DNA from: Amphibalanus amphitrite
Taxonomy: Eukaryota > Arthropoda > Thecostraca > Balanomorpha > Balanidae
Length of the DNA: 64,000 nt
Reading direction: 5' to 3'
Assembly (NCBI RefSeq): GCF_019059575.1
Contig: NW_024881501.1
Span: forward strand, 930,001 to 994,000
In this document: positions 23,010 to 34,367 of the stretch, in pieces
Layout: every line of letters begins with the position of its first letter
Position numbering within the stretch: the first letter of the stretch is position 1
Notes under the pieces: model-generated
What the model saw: only the letters and a program-made list of their open reading frames with translations
What the model was told of the DNA's origin: nothing
Database searches by the model: none
Made by a program: the position numbers and the translations under genes

Positions 23010-23388
23010 AATTCATCGAGCTGCAGCTACACCAAACACCGGTGTATCTCCTTCACAACACCGGAAGAGGGTGTACCCAATTGGCTACTAACACCACACA
23101 TTGGTGTAAGGGTATTTGTTTTGTACCCGTAAAGAAGGTGCAAATTAATGGTGTAGCACCTTTTAATGGTGTAAAGACGTCGTGTAGCACCACAAACTGG
23201 TGTACTTACAGTGATTTAACGCAATACGCCAGTGTATGTGCCTGGTGTTACACCAGGATTCAGTGTATGCTTACACCAAAGCTTGGTGTTGAAACTACAC
23301 CGGTGCAGGTGCTCAAAAACGGTGGGGTGTAAACATTTCCTAAAAAGGTGTAAACACCAGGAGCGGGTGTGAATTTATTTTCAGTGTG

Positions 23389-23642
23389 AAGGTCATCACC
23401 TAACCGGGAAAGGTCATATTGCATATTAGTCGATCCCTTTGACCTTTGATGACCTCTGGTGACCTGACATTTGACTTGACCTAAAAATTGAACGAAGTGT
23501 TTCCGTCATTATTTTGCATTCGATTGCCACTTACTGCGTGTTGCTACTTGGCTCAGGAGCAGAGTTAAAGGGGTGGGCGTGAAAACGCCCCCCCCCCCAG
23601 CACGACACGGAAAACACAGGCCACCAGCACGGCGCGGGTTAA
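23389..23642 (+). mobile_element. Family A-like element, portion right of the CACTG insertion
   Basis: Continues the sequence broken at 18005, then jumps to the family A right end (CTTTGACCTTTGATGACCTCTGG to GGCGCGGGTTAA, TTAA 23639-23642). Hairpin GGGCGTGAAAACGCCC at about 23573-23598. Together with 17396-18005, both termini are of the same type in inverted orientation, giving a fold-back variant. Confidence 0.6.
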
Positions 23643-23825
23643 CTAATAGATAATGGAGAGGTCGCAAAATTGACCTAGCCTTCAATGTAAAAATTTTGTC
23701 TGGGGATTACGCAAGGCGAATGTTCTGTGAAATCAGCAGGTTTCTATGGCGCTTGTTCAAAGTCGATCATGCACACTCGCATCATTAAAGGTCATCTTCT
23801 ATGCTACGTCGGCCGAAGACATCCT

Positions 23826-24715
23826 TTAACCCTATTAGTGGCAGGCTCCTGGCTACCCCCTATTAGTGGCAGGGGGGGGGGGCTGTTTACGACCCCCCCC
23901 CCTTGATATCTCGAGATCTAACGGGCCGATTTTCAAAATTCAAACGGCATTCGATTTCGCTCAACGTGATCTACATTTCTAAAAAAATAAAAATTAAAAA
24001 ATGTCAATAGGGGGGTAGAGGGGGGTAAAAACGGGCAAATTGCAGATACATTTTAGACTGTTTATCACGGCCAGGTTTCTGAACCAATCTTAACGCAACT
24101 TTTGCCGATCGATAGAGAATGAACCAGGAATTCACATGGATCCTAAAAATATGCATTTTCAAAAATCATAGGCGGATACAGATCATTGAGATTGGGGGTA
24201 CACAAAAAGTATAGTAAATAAGGTTTTTGTTGGTACTGTTTCTAAAAAGGGTGGTAATGGTCTTGTTATGTTATAATTTTCTTATGAGAGAACGCCTAAA
24301 ATTGTATTGGTAATGCATAGGCGGTGTCAGGGCACCTATGTTGGGAGGTAAAACATAACCCCCCTTTTTGGACGCCTGGATCCGCCTATTATAGCAAAAA
24401 CGTGTCAAAAGAGGATGCACAATAACTGTATATGTTATCACATGATACCTTTTATTCACTGTTCGTAAAACTGGTGCAGCATCGTGATCTTCGCCCAAAT
24501 GACTCGCTTCACGAATAGGACCCCCCAATTCCCAGTGGCTCTGGAGCCGCCCCTGGTAAAGTTATGAACTTGAAATTTTCAGGGAATGTGCCCAATTTAG
24601 TTTTAGGAAAAGCAAGAAAATTTCAGCGTCGTAGCTTCAGCGGTTTCGGAGATATTCCCGAAAAACCTGAGGGGTGGATAAAAACAACCCCCCCCCCTGC
24701 CACTAATAGGGTTAA
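23826..24715 (+). mobile_element. Family G TTAA element
   Basis: TTAA at 23826-23829 and 24712-24715; ends CCCTATTAGTGGCAGG and CCTGCCACTAATAGGG. The tag CTATTAGTGGCAGG is repeated in full 35 bp inside the left end. G-run/C-run blocks at about 23871-23903 and 24672-24698 are less palindromic than in other families. 24165-24545 (CATAGGCGGATACAG to GGAGCCGCCCCTGG) looks like a separate nested insertion. Confidence 0.8.
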
Positions 24716-24818
24716 CTTCGTGCCACTATATGGGACAGTCTCACGCCTCACCCATTTGGCACTCATGCAGTCATGCATGTCCACAGTTTAGGGGCTGCAC
24801 GCACTAGACATCGAATTA

Positions 24819-26002
24819 TTAACCCGCGCCCAGATGGGGTCTGCCGAGCAACGCGGTCTGATGGGGGGGGGGCCATTTTGGCCCCCCCTCAGATCTCGAG
24901 AACCACGCAACATAGCGACAAGCGGTAAACGGTGTTGGATAGCCCCAGCGGGGAACTACCTTGTGACCCAATTTCATTGACCTCGGTCAAACCGATGACG
25001 TCACAGGTCAGGTCAAAGGTCGAATTTTCACCGTTTACAGGCATTTCAAGAAATGCGTTGTAAAATCGAGTAAAATGCATTTCATTGAAAATCATCGATG
25101 GAGAAATGTTCTTCAAACACATATTTTGCTATTTGAGGTCACTGATACCAGGTCAGGTCACAGAGGTCAGGTCACTGGGGGGTCACAATATGAAAGTGTC
25201 GTGTGATACATGTTTTATGGTCCATTTTACATGACAAATGCGATTATGTGGGTCAGACAGACTTTAGGGCCAGCTTAGGTCACGTTTTGGTCATGGTCAG
25301 GTCAAGGTCAGGTCAAGGTCAGGTCAAATTAGGTCAAATTTCAAAGTTGATATTTTTGCATAAAATGGGTATCGATTCGATGCAGCTCGTCACGGGGAGT
25401 TCAATGGTGGTCTCCGTTTTGCGCTACGAGGTCTAGAATTGCTAAAAATTGAGTTCAAAAATTTGACGTCATCAATTTTTAACAGTTTTTTTCGCTATAA
25501 CTTGGCCAAAAAAGAGGTATCGATCTAAAATTTGGTATGTATATCGAAGAGCGCAGGGACTATCACATATATTCCGGTTTTTTTCGAAATTCGAAAATTT
25601 TTTGGAAATTTTTTGAGTTTTTCTAAAAAAATCAATTTTTTTGATTTTTGGGGGTCAAAATCCCAAAATTTCGAAAATCCGAGATAGCAGTTTTGTAGCG
25701 CCGTCTTTTCTCTACACAACCACATAAAGAACTTTAAAATTGCTTGTTAACTGTAGAATTGGTGAGCGTTTCAAGATGTCATGTTTTTTGCTCATTTTTG
25801 CTCGAACATGACCTCAGTTTGACCTCAATAACTCCTGACCTGAGGTGACCTGTGACTTGAAATTTTGTGTGAAGGTGTCAAATTGATGCCCGGTAAGGTA
25901 CCCAAAATTTGGCGGCGTGCAGCGCCGCCGTTTTCTCGCTATTTAAGAAAAACCACAGGGGGGGGGCCAAAATGGCCCCCCCCCCATCAGGGCGCGGGTT
26001 AA
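24819..26002 (+). mobile_element. Family E TTAA element (copy 1)
   Basis: TTAA at 24819-24822 and 25999-26002; ends CCCGCGCCCAGATGGGG and CCCCATCAGGGCGCGGG, with the tag duplicated at the left (GCGGTCTGATGGGG). The terminal hairpin is GGCCA-TTT-TGGCC (24862-24889; reversed at 25958-25985). The second hairpin is GGCGGCG/CGCCGCC (about 25911-25929). TGACGTCA at 24996-25003. An AGGTCA tandem cluster sits near the middle. Confidence 0.88.
25291..25342 (+). repeat. Tandem GGTCAGGTCAA half-site array
   Basis: An 11-bp unit (GGTCAGGTCAA) occurs about three times, followed by AATTAGGTCAAA. The same array sits at the same place in the second E copy (37659-37711). Confidence 0.85.
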
Positions 26003-26250
26003 GGTGATTTGTGGAGAAAAAATCTAGAACGTATGTCAGCGTTCGGTCGCCTCTGACTGCAGTCGCTGCTGGTATGACAATGAGTTGGGATTTCATGGTG
26101 GATCTCATGGTCTTAAATGTTCAAGTCTTTCCTTGATTCCAATTTAGGCAATTAGTTGCAGCGTGAATCCCACATACGTGTGGTCTGAGATTCTAAGCAC
26201 GGCCACCCCGGTCGACCACAGGCTGCAGCCCATAGGTCACTTTGGATCAG
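26003..26250. other. No feature recognised
   Basis: Spacer between two elements. Confidence 0.4.
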
Positions 26251-27369
26251 TAGGGGAAGCCGGGGGAAGCCCGGGCGCGGGGGAAGCCCGGCCACCCCGT
26301 TTCCGGCTAAATTATTCACAATAAAATGCTCAACTGTTTGTCCTTTCAGCGTGGCAGCAAGGTAACGCCAGCAAAAAAGTTAAGGCTGACAAAAATTGCA
26401 TATTGTTAAAGTTATAGCGCAAAAATGATATTTTAAGGGTTTTTAGCTAAAAAGTGAGATATGTTGCACTGTTAATGTTCTACCATACAGTACTAATATT
26501 TATACGAATGTTATGTAAGGACCGTTTGAGTGTTTGTAGTGAGGGGTGACGAGGCAGGCTGGCTTAGGTATGACATTTTTTCGAATATCGCTGTTCTAAA
26601 ATAAAAATTAGCACATTGGGGTAACCCCGGGCGAGTGGCCTAAGCTTACCCCCAACCGAGAGCAATGCCACTAAACCACTGTTTTCCATGAGATAAAGGT
26701 ACTGAGCAGGTTTGGTTTACACCTAGATCAAAGATGAATTTCGAAAATAAACATGTTATCATAGACAAAGCCAGTCATGTCACTTAAGGTCAACTAGGGT
26801 CAAACTACGTTTTTGCAGATAACGCGACAGACAATGAAGCTAGAGCTTCAAAAATGGTGTCGTTGTGTTCTTCTTCATCAGCCGAGTCGAATGATATGCA
26901 ATATGATGCATTAAGGTAAAAAGAAAAATAAATTTTAAGGAATTTTGAAATACACATTTTTTGTCAATTTTGCATCACGATTTTCATCGACCTGTACTGT
27001 ATATGTAGTAGACGCTAGCTAAAATACCAGTAGTGACATAAACTCTAAGATGTCCAGAGCTAATCAGTACCTTAATATTTCACTTTTCGTTAATATTTGG
27101 AAAACACATAATGGTTTCATCAACTCGTTGTAAAGCGCTGGGGAGGTGGCCGGCGTTACCCCTATGCCGGGCTTACCCCAGAAAAATCAATACTTTTTTA
27201 AAACTCGATTTTCTCAACCTTATACTTATTCCACGAAACCGAATTTTTGGGAAAACACGGCCAATGAACTAAGCTAGCTAGCAGGATATCAACATTTTAT
27301 ACAGCACGTATGGTATGTAATAAAAATGAAAAAGAGCTTACTATGCCGGGCTTCCCCCGGCTTCCCCTA
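26251..27369. mobile_element. TA-flanked element with GGGGAAGCC ends
   Basis: Left TAGGGGAAGCCGGGGGAAGC and right GGCTTCCCCCGGCTTCCCCTA are about 25-bp inverted repeats flanked by TA. Internal echoes (GTAACCCCGGGCGAGTGGCC, GGCGTTACCCC) resemble subterminal repeats. No long frame is present, so it is non-autonomous. TA duplication is compatible with Tc1/mariner-like mobilisation, but the superfamily is unproven. Confidence 0.65.
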
Positions 27370-27614
27370 AGTGAACCTGTATAGTTTTTTTTTTTGTTTG
27401 CAAAGAATAAAAATTGTGCCTATCGATCAACGTATATTTTACCGTTTCGAATTCGCATAGATGCGTATTTTGAGAATAAAATGTCCGTAGCCTGAGTTCA
27501 TTTCCTATATCATGCTAAATACTCATCAAACTCAAGGTTTTTTTTTATAAAAAAAACCGGGCTGCAAATTGCACTATAGGATTTTATGAAAAAATCAGCG
27601 AAAGCTGGGTTCCA

Positions 27615-29122
27615 AAGGCCTGGCTACACTATGCGTTTTCTGCGTGCGTTTTTTTGCGAGGTTGCGTGTTTTGCATAATATCGTTCTGGAAAAAGTTATT
27701 ATTAATATAACTTCTTTAATATTTATATAAAAGTTAATAAAACGTTATATTAACCCGCGCCGGGCCGGGGGGGGGGGTGTTTGAACACCCCCCCCCCCCT
27801 GCAGTTTTTCGCAGATATCTCAAAAACGGCGGCGCTCTGCGCCGCCGTTTTTGGCGTTTTTGATTTTTGAAAAAATTTGGCGTTTTTTTTGCGCCGCCGT
27901 TTTTGGCACACCTGTTTGTGCATCTTTTTCGCACATGTTGTAAACAATTTCAAACCCAGGTCCCCTTCAGTCAGGTCACCAGGTCACGCCAAGTGACCTC
28001 ACCTCAGAAAAAATGAGAATGCTCGTCATAGCTACACCGACTGAACGATTGCCTTGAACCTTTCAGCGATTGATAAGAGCAACATTACCTATAAAATGTA
28101 TATCTCGAAATTTTGATATCGGTCACCTAAGGTCAGGTCGATTTTGCGGCCTCTCCATTAGGTATAGGTAAGTCAATGGCAGAAAATTGAAAAGCGTCTG
28201 TTTTGCAGGAACGCTATTCTAGACACTCTCAAACATCGAGATGTAGGTAAGATTGACACAATGGACCGGAAAATGGCAACTGTGACCCCTTGTTATGTCC
28301 CCGAGGTCATCTCAGGTCACGAACAGAATGTAACAGTTTTTCGCTAATAACTTCTGATAAAGGCGTGCTAGAGCGCTGAAAACGCCTTAGATGTGTTCGG
28401 CTCGACGTTGCGGATCGACTGATATGCAGCATGACCTTTTCCGGTCAGGTCATGACCTGAGGTCAAATTTTCAAGTTGACCTTTCAAGGTCAAATTATAG
28501 TTCATTCGACGCGTCTGGACGAGAGGAACACGATGCTGGCAAAAGTAATGTCATGGCTCTTTTGAGTCAAAAGTTATTGCCGAAAAAAAACATTTTTCAT
28601 AAAAACGGCTATTTTCGGAGTTCTTGTCCTCTGGAGGCTAAACCATTGACCTGAGGTCAAATTTGAGGACTATGCTCAAAAAGGTCTGTAGAAAGGCTAT
28701 CGAATGCGCTTTTCCGCGGCGCTGTAGCTCTATTGGTTCCCGAGATACCCGTCGGCAGTTTCCAAAATGTTGAAATAGTCAACATTTTACCTTTGGTGAC
28801 CTCTGGTGACCTGACATTTGACGTGACCTAAAAAATGACCGAAGTGTTTTCGTCCTTATTTTGGACGTTCTTTCGATTGCCGCTTACCGCGTTTCGCTAA
28901 GTGGCCCAAGAGCCGAGTTAGAAGGGAGAGGGGAGGGGGTGACACCCCCCTGCCCGGCCCGGCGCATATTCTCAGAGCACCGGCCCGGCGCGGGTTAATT
29001 AAAAGTTTATATGAAAAACATATAACAAAAACGTAACGTCGTTTCTTTCTAGAACGATATTCTGCAAATCACGCAAACTCGCAAAAAACGCACCCAGAAA
29101 ACGCATAGTGTAGCCAGGCCTT
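27615..29122. mobile_element. Inverted-repeat MITE split by a family A element
   Basis: 27615-27690 (AAGGCCTGGCTACACTATGCG and following) is the reverse complement of 29050-29122 (CGCATAGTGTAGCCAGGCCTT). Removing the family A insertion leaves about 260 bp with long TIRs. No unambiguous target duplication was found. Confidence 0.7.
27750..28998 (+). mobile_element. Family A TTAA element nested in MITE
   Basis: TTAA at 27750-27753 and 28995-28998; ends CCCGCGCCGGGCCGG and CCGGCCCGGCGCGGG, with the tag duplicated at the right end (GCCCGGCCCGGCGC). Hairpin GGTGTT-TG-AACACC at 27767-27800. Second hairpin GGCGGCGC-TCT-GCGCCGCC at about 27828-27846, with a partial duplication just after it. Insertion in the middle of a well-defined inverted repeat proves mobility. 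Confidence 0.9.
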
Positions 29123-29159
29123 TATGCTCGCATTTTGCAATACCTTGTAAATCATGCAC

Positions 29160-29800
29160 GAACATGTCGTTGCATTTTAGACTGACGCCCCTGTCACTAG
29201 CTGACAATGGCGCCCCTCTCAAGGGAAGAAGTCGCCCCCTAGAGCACCATGCCCCCCTTTCGCTGATTTCTGGCTACGACACTGCATGACGTAGTATGGA
29301 AGCATTGTGGTATTTCGTCGAAAACATTTGGGGGGGGGCACAAAGATATGCTTGCCCCCCCCCCCCCTGGAAGATGGTGGCGCCGTGCCCCCGCTGCCCC
29401 CACCTCCGCTTCCGCCGCCACTGCGCACCTGGTATTATCGTTCCACGTTGACAAGATACCTACTGGTGAGCATGTCCACTCAGCCGCTGCTAACATTTCG
29501 AGCGGCCTGCGACTCGTCCCGGCTGCAGGCTTTCGGCCCTATTAACTCCGGCACGGCGGAAACGCTGATTGAAGAGGTGGCCTTTGTTGGCGAGCTGCCT
29601 GACCGAGCCCGATACTGCCAGGTCAGCGATCACAGCGATCACACGCAGTGGCGCAGCCAGGACTTCATTTCGGGGGGGTCATCGCCTCCAAAGCGGGCCC
29701 CCTGGTGTGCGGGCCCCCTACCCATTTTTCAGAATCTCTCCATATTTCATACACATTCTGCTGAGCGGGCCCCCTTTACCTGCACGATAACCCTGAGCGA
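29160..29800. mobile_element. Patchwork of TIR-element ends
   Basis: Contains GGCGCCCC-type pieces (29186-29250) and a G-run/C-run hairpin with GCCGCCACTGCG (29325-29425). A second end, CAGTGGCGCAGCCAGG (29646-29661), is followed by GGGGGG and later GGGCCCCC. A plus frame from 29466 (MSTQPLLTFRAACDSS...) is moderately coding-like but unrecognised. Ends resemble those at 9739, 17394 and 32705. Confidence 0.4.
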
Positions 29801-30112
29801 GTTTGAATCAGAACATTTGGATCAGGGTATATAGAACAACATTTGGATAGCTCGGTAATCACTCGGTGTTCAATTTTTACGCAAATTGACCACAACAGAA
29901 ATATGTTACTATGACGTAAGAATTCGTATCTTTCGAGGCCGAAATGTGCCCCTTCCGCAATATGCATAGCATATATGCAATCGGAACTGTTGCCTGCTTC
30001 TGTCGGACAATATTTAACTAGTCCCGTGTGCCTGTTCTAAGTCATCTATTGGCTGCTGTAGTAGATTGTGCCTTTATTCTTCTTCATTACGTGAATTCGC
30101 TCACAAGAAGTT

Positions 30113-31069
30113 TTAACCCTCGCGGCACAGGGGGAAAGGTTTGATGCAACCCCCCTTAAGTTTTTTTTTCGCAAATAACTCGCGTAAAAAGCGACTGATC
30201 GCGACGTAACTTTCAGTACCCTCGCGTTGATCAATTTTACACCTACCCTAGAAATTTCATGGCCCTGACCCAAATGACCTAAAGGTCAATTCAAGGTCAA
30301 ATTCCGACCTAAAGGTCGGAAAGTAGGCCAAAGTTGGCCTACTTTTCGAGACCATGTTTGGCCAGAATCGTGGTTCGGCGTATGCCGGCTCGCATTAGCG
30401 GCGTGTTTGCAGTCCTTTCGTGGTTTCAAGCGTTCAAACATGTGATTTGATATGTTGCTCCCATGCATAAGGGTGGATGTCAATGTCACCTGAAGCCTGA
30501 AGGTCAGGTCAGGTCATTGACCTAGGAGGACCTCAGTACACTACGGCCTTTTCAAGCTATGCATGTTTCTAGGCTAGTTTTTGTTTAGCTGAATTCGAAT
30601 TTAGCAACTATTTGAAAATTTAAGTAGTTTTGGTGCCTTCGTAGCATGTGACGAAGCTGTCAGAGGCGGTTGACACGTATGTTCTACGAATACCCGTCAC
30701 GATCCCTACTGGTTGACCTGACCTGAACTGACCTGACCCGACCTAGCCTAAATGCATAAAGACATCATCTGTGATCAAAACTAACATAATGTTCGTGATC
30801 AGCACCCCAAAAAGCCCTATAGCAGCCACAATTTACGACGTTCTAACAGGTCCCGATTTTCCCGACTTTTGGGTTATTGATCTGACCTGGAAGGTCAACC
30901 AATGACCTAACCTAGGACCTTTAAATTGGGGATCATCGGCTTCCTCTCGTCACGGGCAACACGCTCGTGTTTTCCGCGAAGCTCTACATCTCGATCATGG
31001 GCCATACGCGAGGGGGGTCGTAATTGTGCCGTCGAAGGACGCAAAATGGTCTGTGCCGGCGAGGGTTAA
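30113..31069 (+). mobile_element. Family B TTAA element (complete)
   Basis: TTAA at 30113-30116 and 31066-31069; ends CCCTCGCGGCACAGGGGG and GCCGGCGAGGG. The interior follows the B order: AACTCGCGTAAAAAGCG, CTCGAGACCATGTTTGG-like block, AGGTCA cluster with perfect IR1, CTACTGGTTGACCTGACC, GGCTTCCTCTCGTCACGGGC. No coding frame. Confidence 0.85.
30511..30523. promoter_or_regulatory. Perfect IR1 (ecdysone-response-element type) in family B
   Basis: AGGTCATTGACCT: two perfect half-sites inverted with 1 bp between, the idealised EcR/USP palindrome. Direct AGGTCA half-sites precede it. Same site at 36227-36239 in another copy. Binding is inferred only. Confidence 0.55.
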
Positions 31070-31980
31070 CGTGCTCACATGAGACATGTATTGCCTTGGG
31101 CCGGGTTTATTGTGGTGTGATAATGTGGTGACGTAGATAATGTATGTTACCGTGGTCCCGGCATGGTGTTACTTAGCGCGGGGTAGGTATAGGCTATAGA
31201 GTGACCGTTGCACCCAGTGCGCTGAAGTTTGCGCAACCGATGGAACAAGGATGGGCAACGTGCCTGTGAGGGGTCTCAGCTCAATCGGGCCGGTGGTGAG
31301 GACATGGCGCGTGCTCAAAAAGTGTACATTTGCGTCATAGACTTTACATGTACAAATCGGCTTGCAAAATCGGGCGAAAATAGCTAAATTTGCCCGACAC
31401 GGGTCCGGTACCCGTGCAGTATCTCGGTAACCGTGGGTCCGATCAGCACGGTGAGCACAGTATCGTAAATGATAATCGAACGGGCTATCGAATGGTGTGC
31501 GGTGCAGGGATGGCACGTGCCACGTGCACCTGGTAACGCACTTATGCTTGAAAAATTGATTTTTGGACGGATTTTGGACTTAATGCTATTTTCGGGTGAC
31601 TGTCAGACGGAGCGGGTTCGAACAATGCCTGTTGTCAAGAGAAACGTACCGCCTCTCATGGAAAAATTGTGAAAAGCTAATTGATCAAAAACAAGGTGGA
31701 ACAAATCGCTGAAGGAAATGGCATTTGTTCATGACTTACCTACTTAATTACACGGGTTTTGCTGCATAAACTGGTACGTTTGACAAAATTGAAAATGGCA
31801 TAGTTAAAAAGAGCATTCAATTTTGTCCAATATCCATTCATCGCTTTTGCATGAAGAGCAACAATATTCTTAAAAATATAAACGTTTCAAACCTCTACAT
31901 AGTAATTCATCGATGGCCTCAATTTTTCAATAGGTAGCCTACGTCAACCTATGTTATAAAATATACTTCGCATGTTCTAT
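31070..31980. other. No feature recognised
   Basis: Mixed-composition DNA with short open frames but no motif I recognise. Confidence 0.4.
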
Positions 31981-32167
31981 ATTAGAACGCATGGTTATCA
32001 GACACGAGCACCTCGATGCGATGGATATTTTTTCCCAAACCAAAATACTTACCCGTCAAAAGGCAATCGACCGAAATGGATACATAAACCATGGACACAA
32101 GACCAACCAAACGCCCACCGATCGAAAATACCCATTATTCGCGTTGCGGAGCAAGCGGGTCACCCTA

Positions 32168-32515
32168 GGGGGCCCCATTCATCCGAGGGCCCGGGCTCTA
32201 TCCACACGGGGGCCCGAGCCCTATCCACACGGGGGCCCGGGCCACGTCCACCTGGTCTCCGGGCCCCATCCACCCGGGGCTCCGGGGCCCGTCCACCAGG
32301 GGGCCCGAGCCCCATCCACCCGGGGCTCCGGGGCCCGTCCACCAGGGGGCCCGAGCCCCATCCACCCGGGGCTCCGGGGCCCGAACCCCATCCACCCGGG
32401 GGTCTGGGCCCCGTCCACCAGGGGGCCCGGGTCCCATCCACCCAGGGGGCCCGGGCCCGTTCTCCCGGGGGCCCGGGCCCCATCCACCTGGAGCCCCAGG
32501 CCGACCCCTCACCCG
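32168..32515. repeat. GC-rich minisatellite (GGGCCC...CCATCCACCCGGGG)
   Basis: About 12 degenerate units of 24-30 bp made of GGGGCCCG, CCCCATCCAC and CCGGGGCTCC words. All six frames stay open only because of the repeat, so no gene is called. Confidence 0.9.
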
Positions 32516-32571
32516 TGGTGTCCCAGTAGGCATTTCTTGAAGCAGGCTCGTCCAATTAGATTAGGACCTCT

Positions 32572-32587
32572 CTCCTCTCTCTCTCTT

Positions 32588-32634
<47 letters not shown>

Positions 32635-32645
32635 CTCTCTCTCTC
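32572..32645. repeat. (CT)n microsatellite
   Basis: Over 60 bp of CT dinucleotides with CTTT/CTTC interruptions. Confidence 0.95.
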
Positions 32646-32720
32646 GAGCGGGCCCCCGACAGAAATTTCGGGGGGGTCAGCTGACCCTCTGACCCCCCCC
32701 CTGGCTGCGCCACTGATCAC
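32646..32720. mobile_element. TIR-element end fragment
   Basis: GGGGGGTCAGCTGACCCTC and CCCCCCTGGCTGCGCCACTG: a palindrome next to a C-run and a CTGGCTGCGCCACTG terminus, as at 29646 (reverse orientation). Confidence 0.45.
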
Positions 32721-32824
32721 ACGACGAGCGAGCGTGCTCCACTAGGAGCTCGTCGACCTGCTGCTCGGGACGCGGCGGCGTGCTGCGCGGCGGTGGATCT
32801 CCGCGGCACTGTCGACATGGACAC

Positions 32825-33019
32825 TGGGTGGATGCTCCCCCTCCCCATGCACCTGGGTGGATGCTCCCCCTCCCCATGCACCTGGGTGGATGCTCCCCCT
32901 CCCCATGCACCTGGGTGGATGCTCCCCCTCCCCATGCACCTGGGTGGATGCTCCCCCTCCCCATGCACTTGGGTGGATGCTCCCCCTCCCCATGCACCTG
33001 GGTGGATGCTCCCCCTCCT
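32825..33019. repeat. 29-bp minisatellite, about 6.7 copies
   Basis: Unit TGGGTGGATGCTCCCCCTCC + CCATGCACC; starts at 32825, 32854, 32883, 32912, 32941, 32970 and 32999, nearly identical. Confidence 0.97.
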
Positions 33020-33048
33020 TGGAGGGGAGGCGAAATGTCTCGTGGAAA

Positions 33049-33973
33049 TTAACCCGGCAGTTGCTGGGGTATTTCGCCACCCACCGTTTGCTGGGGGGGG
33101 GGGGCGTTAAACGCCCCCAGCCGATAACTCGAGAACCAATAGGCGCAGCGAAACGCACGACGCGGCAAACGAAAGAACGCGACGAGACGCTTCAGATGAA
33201 TACTTTAAAGTTGAATTTTGAGGTCACAGGTCGGGTCAAGGTCAGGTCAAACACCTGAAATCGGGCTTTCAGTAGCATGGACTTCAGGACTTCGCAATGG
33301 GCGCCTCTCGTCAAAAACTCTGTCAAAACGGTGCACAATCCATCATATAAGGCCTTCAAGAGTGTCAGCTCCATGTAGGGGTCAGTCAAGCATAGGTCAG
33401 GGTCAAGGTCAGGTCAACCGGGTAGGCACATATCCCCGAAAATCAAAACTGATATTCGCAGCTTGTGACACATGTTTTATGGTTAATTTGGGGCGTAGAA
33501 CACGATGGTGACATTCATTTTATCATATGTGTACGTGTTTGGCTCAAAAAGTTCAATTTAAGAAATGCATGTGTCATGATCGTAAAGTAGTCACGAGAAA
33601 TTGCCAAGATTTAGTTCAAGATTTTGGAAAATGCGGAACGATGATCAATAATCAAAGATAGCCATTGGATTGTTCATGGTATTAGCAGTCTAATGGCGTT
33701 TACAGCATGTCTGTATGTTTATTCTGTGATTTTATATGATTTTTTGAACATATGCCGTTTTTGGTCGAAAACTCAGAAATCATGACGTCACTAAAACCTC
33801 GATAGCTCAAAAATTTTCAAATTGATTTTTTTGAAACTTTGTCACAATAAACTTCAATCAATTCCCTACAGGTACCCAAAATTTGGCGCGCCTGCGGCGC
33901 GCCGTTTTTATGCTATGGCCCGGCGAAAAAAGTGGGGGCGTTTAACGCCCCCCCCCAGCAACTCGCGGGTTAA
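33049..33973 (+). mobile_element. Family H TTAA element
   Basis: TTAA at 33049-33052 and 33970-33973; ends CCCGGCAGTTGCTGGGG and CCCCAGCAACTCGCGGG. The terminal hairpin is GGGCGTT-A-AACGCCC (33091-33118; reversed at 33932-33956). The second hairpin is GGCGCGCC-TGC-GGCGCGCC (about 33883-33902), a paired variant of the form in other families. AGGTCA half-sites are present (33228-33250, 33395-33420). Confidence 0.85.
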
Positions 33974-34198
33974 CACGAGACACCAATCCAGTGTTATCTC
34001 ATCCATTGTTTTAGGTTGTAGATCTTAGGTTGTGGGTTAGTAGGTTGTAGGCAAGGTTAGGTCAGGATGTATTGTTTTATTTTATATTTATTGTGAAGAC
34101 AATTGTGACGCTCTTGAGACGTGGCACTTCGTAGCATATCATATATACAAACACCCAGTGTTTTTTGTTGTTTATTCCACGGGCGAAAGAACCTCACA

Positions 34199-34232
34199 AA
34201 AAGTGTTTGTGTGTGTGTGTGTGGGGGGGGGG
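34199..34232. repeat. (GT)n followed by G-run
   Basis: Same GT-to-G transition as at 1731-1759. Confidence 0.85.
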
Positions 34233-34367
34233 GGAGCGAAACTTCAGTGTCACTTTGTGGGAGCGCCAATACCCTATGGAGAATTTCTTTGCAGTTTTGT
34301 GGTCATCTCACCTCGCTGAACCATTTCCTGCTCTTCATTTTGTATTTAAATCAAAAACAAAGATTTT

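Larger units (their letters stand above)
18006..23386. mobile_element. CACTG-ended (EnSpm/CACTA-like) element
   Basis: Left end CACTGAAAATAAATTAACAC (18006) and right end GAATTTATTTTCAGTG (to 23386) are inverted repeats. Both are followed by many short GGTGT...ACACC palindromes (18030-18115, 22000-22160, 23030-23350), as in CACTG-type EnSpm elements. Flanks read AAGG-TG and TG-AAGG, giving a 2-bp TG duplication. The joined flanks match uninterrupted family A sequence near 13362-13380, which fixes both ends. Nested insertions fill most of the interior. No transposase frame seen. Confidence 0.7.

Noticed and set aside
22792..23132. Open frames across the (TA)n tract
   Set aside because: IYIYIY translation of a microsatellite.
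25261..25345. AGGTCA array as a CRISPR-like or telomeric repeat
   Set aside because: Units are 11 bp without unique spacers, lie inside a TTAA element and match nuclear-receptor half-sites.
29307..29834. 175-codon frame as a gene
   Set aside because: Starts and ends in TIR-element G/C-run sequence; only the middle is faintly coding-like and nothing was recognised.
31169..31516. 115-codon minus frame
   Set aside because: No motif, no splice context, ordinary composition.
32160..32560. Long open frames on both strands (proline/glycine-rich)
   Set aside because: They coincide with GC-rich minisatellite units; all frames are open because the repeat lacks stop words.
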